From Piper betle (Eukaryota > Streptophyta > Magnoliopsida > Piperales > Piperaceae), in NCBI GenBank assembly GCA_033002965.1, contig JAURVB010014610.1, forward strand, positions 124,001-188,000: 64,000 bases of DNA, read 5' to 3'. Of this stretch, positions 12,002 through 23,712 are shown piece by piece (position 1 is the stretch's first letter; each line of letters begins with the position of its first letter). The translations under genes were made by a program, and so were the position numbers. The notes beneath the pieces were generated by a model. That model was not told the origin of the DNA. It saw only the letters and a program-made list of their open reading frames with translations, and ran no database searches.

Positions 12002-12715
12002 GTAATGGCCGTAGGAATCAGATGGTATCATTCTATCTGATCAACAAATGCCCCTTCTCAATATGGCCTCCAGCAGCCTCAAATGCAGGGCAACCTGTTG
12101 TAGCCGAGAGTGGCTTTTTCTTAGCTCCCGCCCAAGTCCAGAAGTCCATGTGCCACCAACATGGTCAGGCAGGTTTGGCCAGAACTGGCTGTGACTTCTC
12201 CTCCTCTTCCAAGAGAGCTTGCCAGACCGGTGACTGCGATGGCCGGGTCAAATCCGACGATGTAATTGGCCTTCCACCGGCAACATTGGTGCAAGTCTCT
12301 CTACTGCCAGACAAGAGCAAGCCAAGTTTCTATGATGTGAGTGTGGTTGATGGGTATAATCTGCCAGTATCTGTGTCAACAAAACCCATGTTGCAGAATT
12401 GCACCATTGGGGGGTGCGCAAAGATTGACAATGGAGTATGCCCCGAGGAGTTGCAGGAGAAGAACGGACATGGTCAGGTGGTGGCATACTAGAGTGCATG
12501 TTTGGCTTTCGATCTTGATGTTTTCTGTTGTAGGTATAAATATGAGACGCCGGAGAAGTGCAAGCTGAGTGTTTACTGCGTGGTGTTCAAGGATGCTTGC
12601 CCGAACTATTTTAGTCATGGTTATGATAGCCCTCCCACCTCTGGTGCGTTGTTCTTCCAGGGAGTATGTGATCACCTTCTGCCCTTCCAAATGGGGTGAC
12701 CGTTCTACTATGTAA
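12002..12715 (+). pseudogene. Thaumatin-like protein (PR-5 family) pseudogene
   Basis: A TTTTGCAG acceptor precedes the homologous segment, and ATG 12022 opens a 156-codon frame. Family blocks are clear: INKCPFSIWPP, ACQTGDCDGR, PPATLVQVSL, KPSFYDVSVVDGYNLPVSV and CPEELQ. After VVA the family Cys-Lys is replaced by Tyr and a TAG stop (12490-12492). The protein then continues as SACLAFDLDVFCCR, YETPEKCK and ACPNYFSHGYD. A further frame shift near 12665 is needed to read the terminal TFCPSKWGD-like end with a stop near 12715. A conserved Trp before ARTGC is Leu, and no signal peptide exon is joined. Substitutions as well as indels are present, so this looks like real decay rather than only base-calling error. 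Intact members are secreted, disulfide-rich defence proteins. Confidence 0.8.
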
Positions 12716-13160
12716 GCTTCAAATTATATGTCTACGGATTCTATTACCTTAATGTTACATAGTTCTTCAAGATCAGTTCATGGTTTTTATAAAATCTTGA
12801 TTGAAAGAGACTGTGTCAAAGGAAATGAAAGACAGCACCAGAGGAAGTAGTCCTTGTACCGTATTAATGTATGTTACTCTAATACAAACAGTGATTAAGA
12901 AACACGGAAATTCTCTTAATGTTTAACAAGATGATAATTATAATACAAAGATAAAAAACATATGAACAGAAGCAGCAAAAAGCAGGGTGTTTTTAAGTAG
13001 TTCAGTATCCTAGACGACTTCTTTGCACTCCACAGATGCATACATGTGCCAAAGTCAACATGCATCCTCTTTGTCTACAATAAAAACTCGGTTTAATTTG
13101 CAAAAAAGTTTCCCATTTAATAAACAAGGATTATGAACAAACTTTACTCCTCTGCACTAG
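12716..13160. other. Gap between convergent genes
   Basis: AT-rich DNA that probably contains the 3' UTR of the HIPL1-type gene on the minus strand. No other feature is seen. Confidence 0.4.
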
Positions 13161-16100
13161 TTACAATCTTAAACCCAGGAGGAGAAAGAGGAGAGACACA
13201 AGAACCATCCTTTGGCTCTTAAATCCTTCTACCCTATAAGCAAAAGAAGGTGAGGGGGAAATAGGAGGTGATGGGATACTTTCATTGGAAGCCACCTCCC
13301 TGGAGCAATTGAAATTGCAGCGACTTGGACGAACAACCCGATACAGACCATTACTAGCGAGAACGTAGAGATCCTTATTGTTGTCCTGCCCAAACGAAAA
13401 TATGAAGTCCAAAGAAGGAGTTGCACTTCCCGATATGGAATTACATGCGACGGGGGAGTTCCTAGCACACCCAAAATTGATTTTGGAGGTAGTGAAGTTT
13501 CCACTGTTTTCAGGGTTCTCTGTACCAGCCCACATTGCTCCGGCATACAAATCTGAATAGATAAACCTAAATTCCAGAACACAAATCAGCTCATGAACAA
13601 CACAAAAATATATCTATCAAAACTTTCATAAAGTTGGTTATGCAATGGAGATATGTGTAATCATCCTACGTACTCACCTGCCATGCATGCATGGATCGGA
13701 AGTACCACGGTAAACAACGCCTCCAGTGATTGAAGCTGAGCCCTCCTTTGTGTTCACTTCTGAGTGGTAATACCCCATTACTGGGAAGATTGGATCAATT
13801 GATGAAGTAGATGTATTCCCACCTGGTGTTTGAGTAGGAGTAAAAAGAGAAGAGCCTTCGTATACTCTCCAACCATAATTCCCACCCTTGGTGACCAAAT
13901 CCACCTCTTCGTAAACTTCCTACAATATAAGAAAATGGCTGTTTTGAAAAACTTAATTGTTATGAATAATGATGTGCTTGATATATTTTATTGGAAAAAA
14001 AGTGATTATATACCTGGCCAACATCTGCACAAAAGAAATAAGATGGATTCTCTGAATCAAAACTGCAACGCCAAGGATTTCTGAATCCCAATGCCCAAAT
14101 TTCAGGTTCCAAATCCGCATCTTCTCTGTAAGGATTGTCTGTTGGAATTGTGTAATTTCCCCATAAGCTACGATCGCTTATCTCCCGAGCACCTGCACGT
14201 TTATATGTCAGAAATCATTCCAAAATATTTAGTTTTTGATTGATAATGTTAGGAGCTTATTACTAGAGGTAGAGTAATCAGAACGTATTAAAACAACAGT
14301 TTTTTTCCTAGAAAAATTGACATCCTTTTTTTACTTCTTTTTCTCGGTGTGCAAATACCACAATGTTTCTTCTAAGAATGACAGAGAGATTCAGTTCTAC
14401 AAGGTATAGATATATTCCGTAAATGCTTGACAACAACTTTTTGATGGAGAAAAGTGATAAGAAGTTGAGACAAAAACAGAAACTACAGAAAGGGACTTAC
14501 TAGGAAGGATGTTCACGTCAAAGCGCATGATCTTCCCCAGCAAAGACTTCTTATTTTGAGCAAAATTATAAGGATCACCACTGTTCCCACCATCCCCCAT
14601 CATAAAATACATGTAACCATCTTGAGGTCCAAATAAAATCTGTCCAGCATGATGGCCAGTGAATGGCAAACCCATTGTGAAAATTCTCCTCACTTCGGTA
14701 GGATTCGCACTTGTCGACTACAACAACGCAACCAAAGCACCAAATCAAACAAGAAGTTATGCATTAGCATTGTTAAGCTATCAAAATGCGATGTGGGTAT
14801 ACTTGTGATGGAGTTGATGAAGAACTGTTAGCCGTAAACTCTGCAATGACACTGTGATACCGGCAAGGTTGAGCCCCATTGTCCATACCAAGCTTTGAAG
14901 GATCACAGCCAGCTTCAGAATTACATGAACACCTGCCAGAGCAGCTTATTGAGCTGGTCCTATCACAATTGAAAGATGCAAAGAACCGACCATTTTGCAC
15001 AAAGTTTGGATGGAAAGCTACACTTAGCAGCCCAAACGCACTGTCAAAATGCACTTCATCGGTTAAATCCAGAAAAGGATCAGATTCATCAAGTTCCAAT
15101 AGACCTCCAGAATCCACCTCAGGAACTGTTGCTAAATATATTTTGCCGTCTTGGGTAGCCAAGAACACCCTATTAGAGCCATCAGGATGACCAACCATGT
15201 CAATAAATGAACCATTTCCAAGTCTTTCAAGGCAAAGACCATTAGTGGGACTTAGTGTGTCAGTATTATTGCTCAGAGAAATAGGGGCACCATCAAAACA
15301 TAGGGAGTCATTCTTAGTGGTTCCACCAAATGATTCACAAAAGTCATTTTTGGAGCTCCACAGATCAGAAAGTTTGGAGGTAGAGGAATTGACCAGTGTT
15401 ATGGCACTTCCTTTTAGAGGAGTGAAGAGAGAACCTTGTATGGATACATTTTCGCATGCATCCCAGACCTTTGTGCAGAAGCCACTGGTTGAATTGCACA
15501 GTATAGGAAGTGATCTATTTTGTGAATCGATTTCAAACAACTCGGCCGAAAGTGGATCACATTTCTGTACATCAGATTGTCAGAAAAAAGAAATGGTTGA
15601 AAATTACAACTAGTTTGGCATGTTTACTCCGCTGAGCAGTTAGCTATAAAAGCAAGAAATGATCCAACACAATAAGCTAACATAGATATGAAAGGAAAAA
15701 TGAAAGATCACAGTTTTTCTTGTGACGACCACTTAGCTAAATCATCCATACCCTAAATTCTTGCAAACATATAAATTGCCAAATTGTTGCCCAGATTTCC
15801 AACTGTCTAACAGCATAACTAAAGACTAAGTAATTCGGTCGACTAAGTAAAAACAATCAAACAGGGACAGCAAACTAAGTAATTCGGTATTAATTGATCA
15901 TTGACAGTAAATTTCATAACTAGAGACTATTTCATAATAAAAAATGCATCTTTAAACAAATGAAAAAATAATGACCAACAAGCATATAGACAAACATACT
16001 GCGCAAAGAATTGATTTGACTACAGAAGCACATGAAGGATCAGATATGTTCATAGCTCCAAGTTGCCTCCGCAGCCCCATATCCTCCTGGGCATCGCAGC

Positions 16101-16342
16101 AAACACTCCCATTGTATGGACAGAAGGACAGAGATGAATTGTAAACAGTAGGTGCCCCTATCACAACAGAAAAAAACCGCATCAACCCACCTCACAACTC
16201 CACCAAACAAGAACAAACAGACCATGATTTAGCAAAAACAGAGTAGTTCAGAAAACTTACTTGAATCTGTGCACAATGGAAGGGCAAGGGAAGAGTGGAA
16301 CAGACAGAGAGCTGAAAACAAGACAATAGACAGAAAACCCAT
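13161..16342 (-). CDS. HIPL1-type protein (HHIP-like, glucose/sorbosone dehydrogenase fold), intact
   Basis: Seven exons on the minus strand: 16342-16261, 16157-16000, 15564-14803, 14717-14501, 14192-14014, 13919-13678 and 13566-13161. They total 2046 nt and 681 residues with no frame break; Arabidopsis HIPL1 is about 695. The start MGFLSIVLFSALCLFHSSLA is a signal peptide. A Cys-rich folate-receptor-like region follows (SFCPYNGSVCCDAQED). The beta-propeller of the glucose/sorbosone dehydrogenase family includes RVFLATQDGKIYL, SVAFHPNFVQNGRFFASF, ILFGPQDGYMYFMMGDGG and WALGFRNPWRCSFD. The C-terminus is a short hydrophobic tail (VLVSLLFLLLGLRL), suggesting a GPI-anchor signal. The last exon uses the acceptor before 13566, which restores the family sequence YSDLYAGAMWAGTE. 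HIPL proteins are cell-surface, and their substrate in plants is not established. Confidence 0.92.
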
Positions 16343-17074
16343 GTCCGATATGCGCAAAGATAAGATGAAGATGATGAAACTACTTATTGCAAGAAACCCA
16401 TCTCAAACATGTCTTCAATAATGTTCATCAAATCAAACGGAAGATGATGGATGCCGTGATAGAGATATAAAAAGGCAGGTTCATTGAAAAAAAGGATCTC
16501 CGACAATAAATAGCATCGGTCAAGAACATAGAAAAGTACAATTCAATACATTTAATTTAGTTGCTGCTTCCTGACTTTGTTGAAAATCGGTGTGGATGCA
16601 ATCACTCCCTCCGTTTTTTTCTATAACCAAGTTGGTAGCGAATTCCAAAAAATAAAAGTTGGCAGTGTGCAAATTTTCTAATGTCAAAGCTTAGAGGAAG
16701 CAAAAAGCGATTTCCCATTTCAAGCATGATGTTCATGTTTAATCTAAAATTGCCCGGTAGTTCTGTTTGAATCATGATGACTATGTTTTCTGTTTGCTGG
16801 TTCTTCAAGATTTCTGCCAATGAAATCCATTGCCAGCCAAGTCCAAGAGCTGACTTTGTACGGTACAACATCAGCATCTCTGTATAAATGGAAAAAACTC
16901 TGAAAAAAAACTTGGTCAACGTTCACACGCCATTGCTTAATTCTTGGCCTCCAAGTTGGTTTCAGCTATAAGTTTTAAACACAGTTCCACCCCATTGTAA
17001 TATACTACATCACGTACCACCTTTCAATCCGATACTTTCTATCCGATCCGGTTTAAGTTTTCGTATCCGTGACT
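16343..17074. other. Promoter region of the HIPL1-type gene
   Basis: Divergent interval between the minus-strand gene and the ORF at 17075. No convincing TATA box on the minus strand and no coding evidence. Confidence 0.3.
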
Positions 17075-17611
17075 ATGGCGGCTTTGGAGAAGTGTTCATT
17101 AGATTTAAAATCTGCTGTGGAATTGATGGCAGATCAGTTCCGACAGGAAGCGGAGGCCCATCGAGTAAGCCATGCGACCAACTTGTCGAAGCAAATATCT
17201 GAAAGGGCCGTTGATGAGTTCAATTGTTCAAAACTCAAAAGTTTGCACCAATTTGATCAGCAACCTAAGAATCTGACACTGAATCTTTTGCCAAAGGAGC
17301 CTACATTTATTCGCAAGACACAGCAACGCCAGCGAAACAAAGTGGAAGTTAGCAATCAAATGTTAGTGAGAAGTGTTCATGGTAAATGGATTATCAGGAG
17401 GCAGCCTCTTCACAGACCTTTCAAGATTTTTATCTGCCAAAATTACTTCTATCGTAATATCAGGTTTCCAGGTACATGTTTCATGCATATGTATTGGATC
17501 CCGGTGGAATCTGGAAATAGTTTACCACGTGCAAGCAAAATGTTTGCCCCTTCGTTCTATGTTCCTGCAAAGATATATGACCGTATTAAAAATGGGCAAT
17601 GTGAATGTTAG
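17075..17611 (+). CDS. Unrecognised ORF of 178 codons
   Basis: ATG 17075 opens a continuous frame to a TAG/TGA-free end at 17611. The first half is charged and helical in character (DLKSAVELMADQFRQEAEAH), followed by a basic stretch (FIRKTQQRQRNK). I recognise no family. The second half (residues about 110-178) is rich in aromatic residues and may simply be intron read-through, so the coding part could end earlier. It may form one gene with the segment at 17890-18174. Low confidence that it is a real protein. Confidence 0.3.
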   Translation: MAALEKCSLDLKSAVELMADQFRQEAEAHRVSHATNLSKQISERAVDEFNCSKLKSLHQFDQQPKNLTLNLLPKEPTFIRKTQQRQRNKVEVSNQMLVRSVHGKWIIRRQPLHRPFKIFICQNYFYRNIRFPGTCFMHMYWIPVESGNSLPRASKMFAPSFYVPAKIYDRIKNGQCEC

Positions 17612-17889
17612 ATCTGTATGCTTTTGAAGTTGTTGAAGATTCAGTTGAATATACGTATGGGTCTGGTAAAATCATGGCAACATCACAAGTTAATTATGAT
17701 TGAAGTTGTATGATCATGGCAAAATCACAACTTGGTTGGTTCTTCATATTATTTTGGATGCACGTATGGGTCTGGCTGTTTGTAAATGTGGTGGTTAATG
17801 GCGAGGCATTCTGCTTTGTGCTGTACATGGAAATAGATGGTCGGCAAAGTGGGATTTAAAGTGCTGGCCTTGAATGTTTTGTTTGTCTT

Positions 17890-18174
17890 TTGATATACTT
17901 TCAATGGAAAGAAGATGGGTTATCACAAACTGCGGCTGATTGTAGAGGAAGCTATTTTGTCATCTTCAAGGAGTTTGCAGAGACAGCAGGCCCAAGCCTA
18001 GATGATGATGAGATGCTGGATATCATCTTTAAATTATCATGGAACAAAGAGGACACAGTCACTGCACTGATTTCATTCTTATTGGTGACAAAAGTTTCTT
18101 GGCAACCTTGTATGACTTTGTTTATCCATAAAGACAAGGTTCTTTCTACACATTATAATATGTGTTGGTTGTGA
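17890..18174 (+). other. Possible exon of an unknown gene
   Basis: An open frame carries a block with protein-like composition (SLDDDEMLDIIFKLSWNKED) inside AT-rich DNA. An acidic helical patch like this is unusual for random sequence, but I cannot name a family. Splice sites were not resolved. Confidence 0.25.
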
Positions 18175-21100
18175 TAGTCACGAAGATAGTCTATTATCTT
18201 ATTTTTCTATTTCATGTTTATCTTTTATGAGTCAGTGGCCATTATGTGTGAAGTTTTGGATTAGTTATGGGGTAGTGGTAGAAACTGTGTATTAAAGAGA
18301 AACACTGTTGTATTTGGAAGAAGAAATGAAATAGAAAAGTCTTCTCTTCTTCCTCTTGTTGTTGATCTTCCCCCAAGGCTTCCTTATTGGGTTTTTCGTC
18401 ACTTTTTATCGCTGTTTTCTCTCCATTCAAGTAGGCCTTTGGCCACCAAGTAAATTTGCACCAGAATGCTTGACCTCTCCTCTCTGACAGCCTGACTACA
18501 ATTCAATAAATTAAAATTGCAGACAGTAAAAAGTTTATTAAACTAACATGTGGTGTCTCAGTTGAGAGAGACATCTCTACCTGCTTTTGATGGTGCAGCT
18601 CCCATGTCTGCTTCCATTTTCCAACAAGTTGCTCGTAGGCTTCTTGATCCAACTTTTTTTAAGGTGTTTCCATACTCCACATTAAGCACCTTCATCTAAT
18701 ATGAGTGAAAGTAGCAACAAATGCATTACAAGGTGAACTTAACCTCCTTGCTAACGTTGAAAACAAACCTACTTAGCCTTATTTGAGTAAGAAATATTCA
18801 TATACTTGCTGTTTAATGCCCCTAAAAATAAATACTTTAACGAACAAATCGAGCTGAATTTTATTTGCCTCAAACTTGAATTCGAATTTGAATCGGGCTT
18901 ATTAGCGTTTAAGTCTGACCCAGAGGTTAAATTATTTTAATTTGTATTTTTTTTAATAATTTTATATGTATAGTTTATAAAAAAATTATTTAAATATTTT
19001 AAATATTTTAAATTAAGATAACCATGCCTATAAAATTACATAGCAAAGTATATTCTCATTTAAATTGTTATAATGTCATACACAAAAAAAGGTTTAAAAT
19101 TTTATTATTATACACAATATATCGACGTCAAAAATAGACAAGCCTAAGTCTATTTTATTTAAATTTCAGTCGAATTTCAAAATGAAGTCTTTTATAATAT
19201 GCATCGAAATTAAATTAAGCTGATTTTCTTTCTCAATTAAGCTAAATAAGAACCTCCAGCAACCCTACTCTAGCCTTCGAAGTTAAGATAAGAAAATGTC
19301 TGTTTTGACTAATTGATCGATTGCCACGTGTGAGCAGCCACTGTGGTCGGCGTGTAGAGTGGAGACACGCACACCGCAACAAAGCCAAATGTTAACAGGC
19401 CCCAATCACGTGCGAGCAGGATGGGCCCCCCACAACTGCACACTTCATTACACCAAAAGAAATAAATATTAATCAATGAGTCAATGGAGGGGGAAGTTTC
19501 CGCACAAAGCGATTTTTTGTGACTTTTATGTTTATGGTCTTAGAATTTTGATTGAATTTTCGGTGTAAGTGTGTCCGGGTAATGATTCAGTTTAAAGTGT
19601 AAATTAATAAGATAAATTATTATTTTTTAAATAATTAATTAAATTAAAAATCTATAATTTATTTTTATATGTAAATAAAATTTTATCCGTGCAAGTATTA
19701 AGCTTAGGATTAAATGAAAAAATTTCACATCAAGAAATTAATAAACAATGAACACGTAGAGGACTTTGTTTTGACTTTGCGTCTGAGATTGATGACCACT
19801 CATAGCTATTTCCCAGACTTTTAAGAAGAGAAACGTGATTAGTGGGGCCATGGTTGACCTGAACACCTTTTAATGCTTGGTGGCCACCTACCTTTCCCGG
19901 TGGACGCGTGAGTTTAATTGTTTAGGCCTTATATATTAAAATTATTAAGAATCCCTCCCAAAAAAAAAAGAAATTATTAAGAATTCAGTGTGATGACATT
20001 TTTGTTTTGCATAATTTATGCCATGGGAGGCAGCTCCAATCTCAAATTTAATTATGTTAGCCATGATTTTACATCTTAATTTATCTCATTAACTTGGTAA
20101 ATATAATTTTAAAAAATATTGACCTAGGCCACACCTCCAACCACGCGACCCTGACTTGACCTTGGAGGTCGCCCTGCTGTCACAGTCCCTTTCAAACCGA
20201 GACAATCTTTTGTATATACGCCGCATGAGCTACGTTCCTATGGTTATAAAGTGCCCCAGTTGACTTGAATTTAGTTATGCTCAAATTGAATTTATTTATC
20301 TTAAAACTGAATCAACTTTAATACAAATTGAAACTCACGGCCAAAGTCAAATCTACATGACTGGATTAATCTTGACGGATCAAATAATATAAACTCCCAT
20401 AAATTATAGACCAAATAATTTATATGCAACTAAAACTACTATATCACCATACAAGACCATTATTAACATAACTTTATTTGTTCATTTTTTATATTTTATA
20501 TAAATAATATAGAATAATATATTATATAATAATTTACTCTTATTAATAAAAAAGAGAATTCAATATTGACGTGAGATTAAAAGTAAGAAAATTAGTCAAA
20601 TAAAATATAATTAAAATAAAATAAATTATAATTAATGTAAATCTAAAAAATTAGAATCCATTTCTAAGTAATTACGTGATTATTATTTAAGATGAGATAA
20701 AAATGAGAATTTATCTACAAATATAAAATTTATTTATAAAATATATGTAATTATAGTATATCTCATTATTAAATACGATAAAAATTTAATTTTTTTGTAA
20801 ATTATAATCTTTCTCTGATATGTTTGCACATCGCGTGCAACATCACGCCCGGTGATCTTTCAATTTGGTTTAATAAATATGGATATTCTTGTAATTTTTT
20901 AAGAGCTTACACTTGATTTTTAACCCTAAAAATTAAATTAAATTAAATATTAAAAAATTTGTATTTAGTTAAACTACTAATTCTTTACAATTTAATCTTG
21001 ACAAAGAAGAGGAAAAAGTTTGAATATTATTAGAGTGTGGGAAAATTTAGATTGATTCCTAAAAAAGGACAATTTTAATATAATGACAAAGTACCTTCTT

Positions 21101-21404
21101 ACTTACAAAAAACAATTATTTTAAATAACATACTCGTTGTTGCGATGGCCAAGTTCCATCGGATCTAGCCTTGGGGTCGGCCCTGGGTTAGATCTTGTTG
21201 CCCTTGTCTTTAATTTTTTTCGGCCGCCAACCTAGCGTTGGGTGAACGAGACCTGACCACCCTAATGTCAAGTAGTTGTTACCTTGGCCTTCTCCACTTA
21301 GGATCTGGCGACTGAGACCTTAAAACTATCCAAAGTTAAAAGGTCGTTCTCAACTATCACCGGCCTCCCAAGGCATGGTTGACCAAACCTGGGTCGATGA
21401 CTAG
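18175..21404. other. Long AT-rich spacer with repeat remnants
   Basis: No gene recognised. Words such as CAAACTTGAATTCGAATTTGAA near 18870 resemble the interior of the MITE at 5.4 kb and suggest old remnants. Two CACGTG-type motifs lie near 19325 and 19407. From about 21120 a moderately GC-rich strip resembles retroelement or satellite-type non-coding DNA, but no LTR pair could be defined. Confidence 0.4.
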
Positions 21405-21407
21405 GTG

Positions 21408-23445
21408 TAGGATTGGTGTTGGTTAGCCGTGGGTACGGACGTCCGAATTTATCTGTTGGTCCGACATCCAAAGTATGTCCGATCGAATTTGACCGAATTA
21501 AAACAAACCAAATATTGTCATTTTTTTGTCCGACCGAACGACCGACCGAGTGTCCGATATTTTATATCAATAATATAATGTCTTCAACATTTATAAGACT
21601 AATATTATAGTTTATGAAAATTTTAAAATATAAATATACAGTAAAATTAATTAAGTTTATACATAAAATTGATATTTAATATCTTAAATATCTAAAAATG
21701 ACATACATATAAAAAGGATAAAAGTCACTCTTATATTTAGGAATTTAGAACTATACATTCACATTAATAATCATATCAAATCACTTACAATTTAGTTAAC
21801 ATGCTCTCAATTTTTAAAGTCAAACAAAAGATAATCAATATATAAAAACTTTAAAATAATCATTGGCATCAAAATGTAGTCCAATATTACATTTACTTCA
21901 AAGATAAAATATTCTAATAATTGATTCTTCATCTAGCTCACCTACATGAAAAAAATACAAAAAAGTTAATTACTCATGTTTTATATCCTCTTTATTTTGA
22001 AATTAGGATATTTCATTTCAATATACTTTCTATAAATGAGTAGTTTCATAACTTTCAGTTCTTCAAACTTCTTTTCACAATAACGACAAATAGGAAATGT
22101 TCCATTCTTCTAATATTATCTATCAAAATAGGCGCATACACCAGATACTATTTTTCTCTTTTTTGATAATGTACTGTCCATAGATTCTCCTTCTTTAGCA
22201 ATCGAATTTTTGCTATCTTTTTCACATCCACTTTGTTCATTTACATTTAATAATAAACTTGTATGATCCATCTTCGAAAAAATATATCACATTATAAACA
22301 TAATGTAAAAACCGCAATCTGAGTCAGGGTTTTATGCTTATGAACCGATCAGTTCAGACGTCGGTTCGAGTCGAGTATGTTTTAAAATATGTGTACTGAG
22401 CCGATGCCAGTCGCGTGTACGAGCCATGAGGGTCATATATACCCAAATATATGATGATAATGTCATGAACACAAAAGAAAAAATAAGTTATTAGAATATA
22501 TAAAAGTATGCCAGTTATTTTTTTATTTTTATATATAGTGGATCGTAAAATTAATTTTAGGTCGTTTACCGCGTTAGGACGCGTTACAGGGAATTTAGGT
22601 GGGTTATTAGTTATAAAGCATGTCGTTATGATGTTGTAGTGTTTGTTTTATTTTATGAAATTTTTTTCTATTTTATGGATTTTTTAAGGATTTATTTCGA
22701 GTTAGTTATTATTATTGACTCGGGACGGAGTTCGAGTCGAGTCGAGAGTCAAGTCTTATTTACGATATTGCCATCGCTCAAACCCCCTAACCCTTTTTCT
22801 CTTCCCCATCCAAACCCTTGCCGCGCCGCCCCCTTTTCGTCGTCGCCGCCAACGTCGCCCTGCCGCCGATCGTCGCCACCAAGCCTCGCCGCGGCGTTGC
22901 CGTGATGCCCCGAGCGCCCCGGCCGTCGCCCGGCCTCCACGACGCCGCGCCTAGCGACGTGCTCGCGTCGTCGATTCCGCCGCCGGCGACCGTCGTCGCG
23001 GCCGTCCAGTCACCGCTTTGACATTGCCGACCCTCCCACGGCCTTCTCCGACAAGAGCGGAGCCCATCGCCGCCCAGGCCAGCCGGATTTAGTCACCCAC
23101 CACCGACCGCCTCTATTTAGCCATTTTCCGGCGAGCCGCCACCTCCGCCGAGCACGTCGACGTCGTAGATGTGTCAGGCTCGCCGAGCCGATTCCAACGG
23201 TTCTAGTGGAGGGATTTTGCTAGCAGTGCAGAGTGTGGCCGCGGAGGGCAGGCGGCAGCGGAGGCAACAGCGGCGCTGATGATTTTTTTGAAAAATAAGG
23301 TAATTTCGGACTGTCCGCGGACATTGTTCAGGCCCGACAGACAATTTGACGTCCGAAGTCGGTCGGACAAGTTTTGTCCGATGAAATTTCAGACAGACGT
23401 GGACAATAATTCATCCGATGTCTGTCCGACCGATGCCCACCCCTA
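21408..23445. mobile_element. Candidate old non-autonomous hAT-like element, about 2 kb
   Basis: The left end starts near TAGGATTGGTGTTGG. The right end, read on the other strand, starts TAGGGGTGGGCATCGGTCGG, a typical plant hAT-like terminus; both sub-terminal regions are dense in GTCCGAC/TGTCCGAT words. Between them lie an AT-rich part, a core with TTGACTCGGG and repeated GAGTCGA words (22715-22775), and a GC-rich non-coding block (22780-23240). The core matches that of the element at 29428-30435 in opposite orientation. No clean 8-bp duplication was found, so the ends are approximate. No transposase ORF is present. Confidence 0.45.
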
Positions 23446-23631
23446 GTAGTGGCTAGCCCCTAAATTATTTTTTTTATGATTTTATAAGTGGCCTTTTTAG
23501 ATGATTTGTATTTTTCTCTTTATTATGCATAATTTTCTCACGCCTCCGTAATATCATTTTTTTCTCAAAAAGCTTTATTAATTTGGTGTATCAAAGGGCA
23601 CGTAGATGCCGCGGCATGTCCAATATATATG

Positions 23632-23642
23632 TATATATATAG
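23632..23642 (+). promoter_or_regulatory. TATA box of the LRK10L-type kinase
   Basis: TATATATATAG about 75 bases before the start codon at 23713, giving a short 5' UTR of about 45 bases. Confidence 0.5.
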
Positions 23643-23712
23643 TGCCCCAAAAACAAATCTTGCTTCATCTGCTCATCATACGCACTTCAGCTTTTCTCCG
23701 GACTCATCCTCA

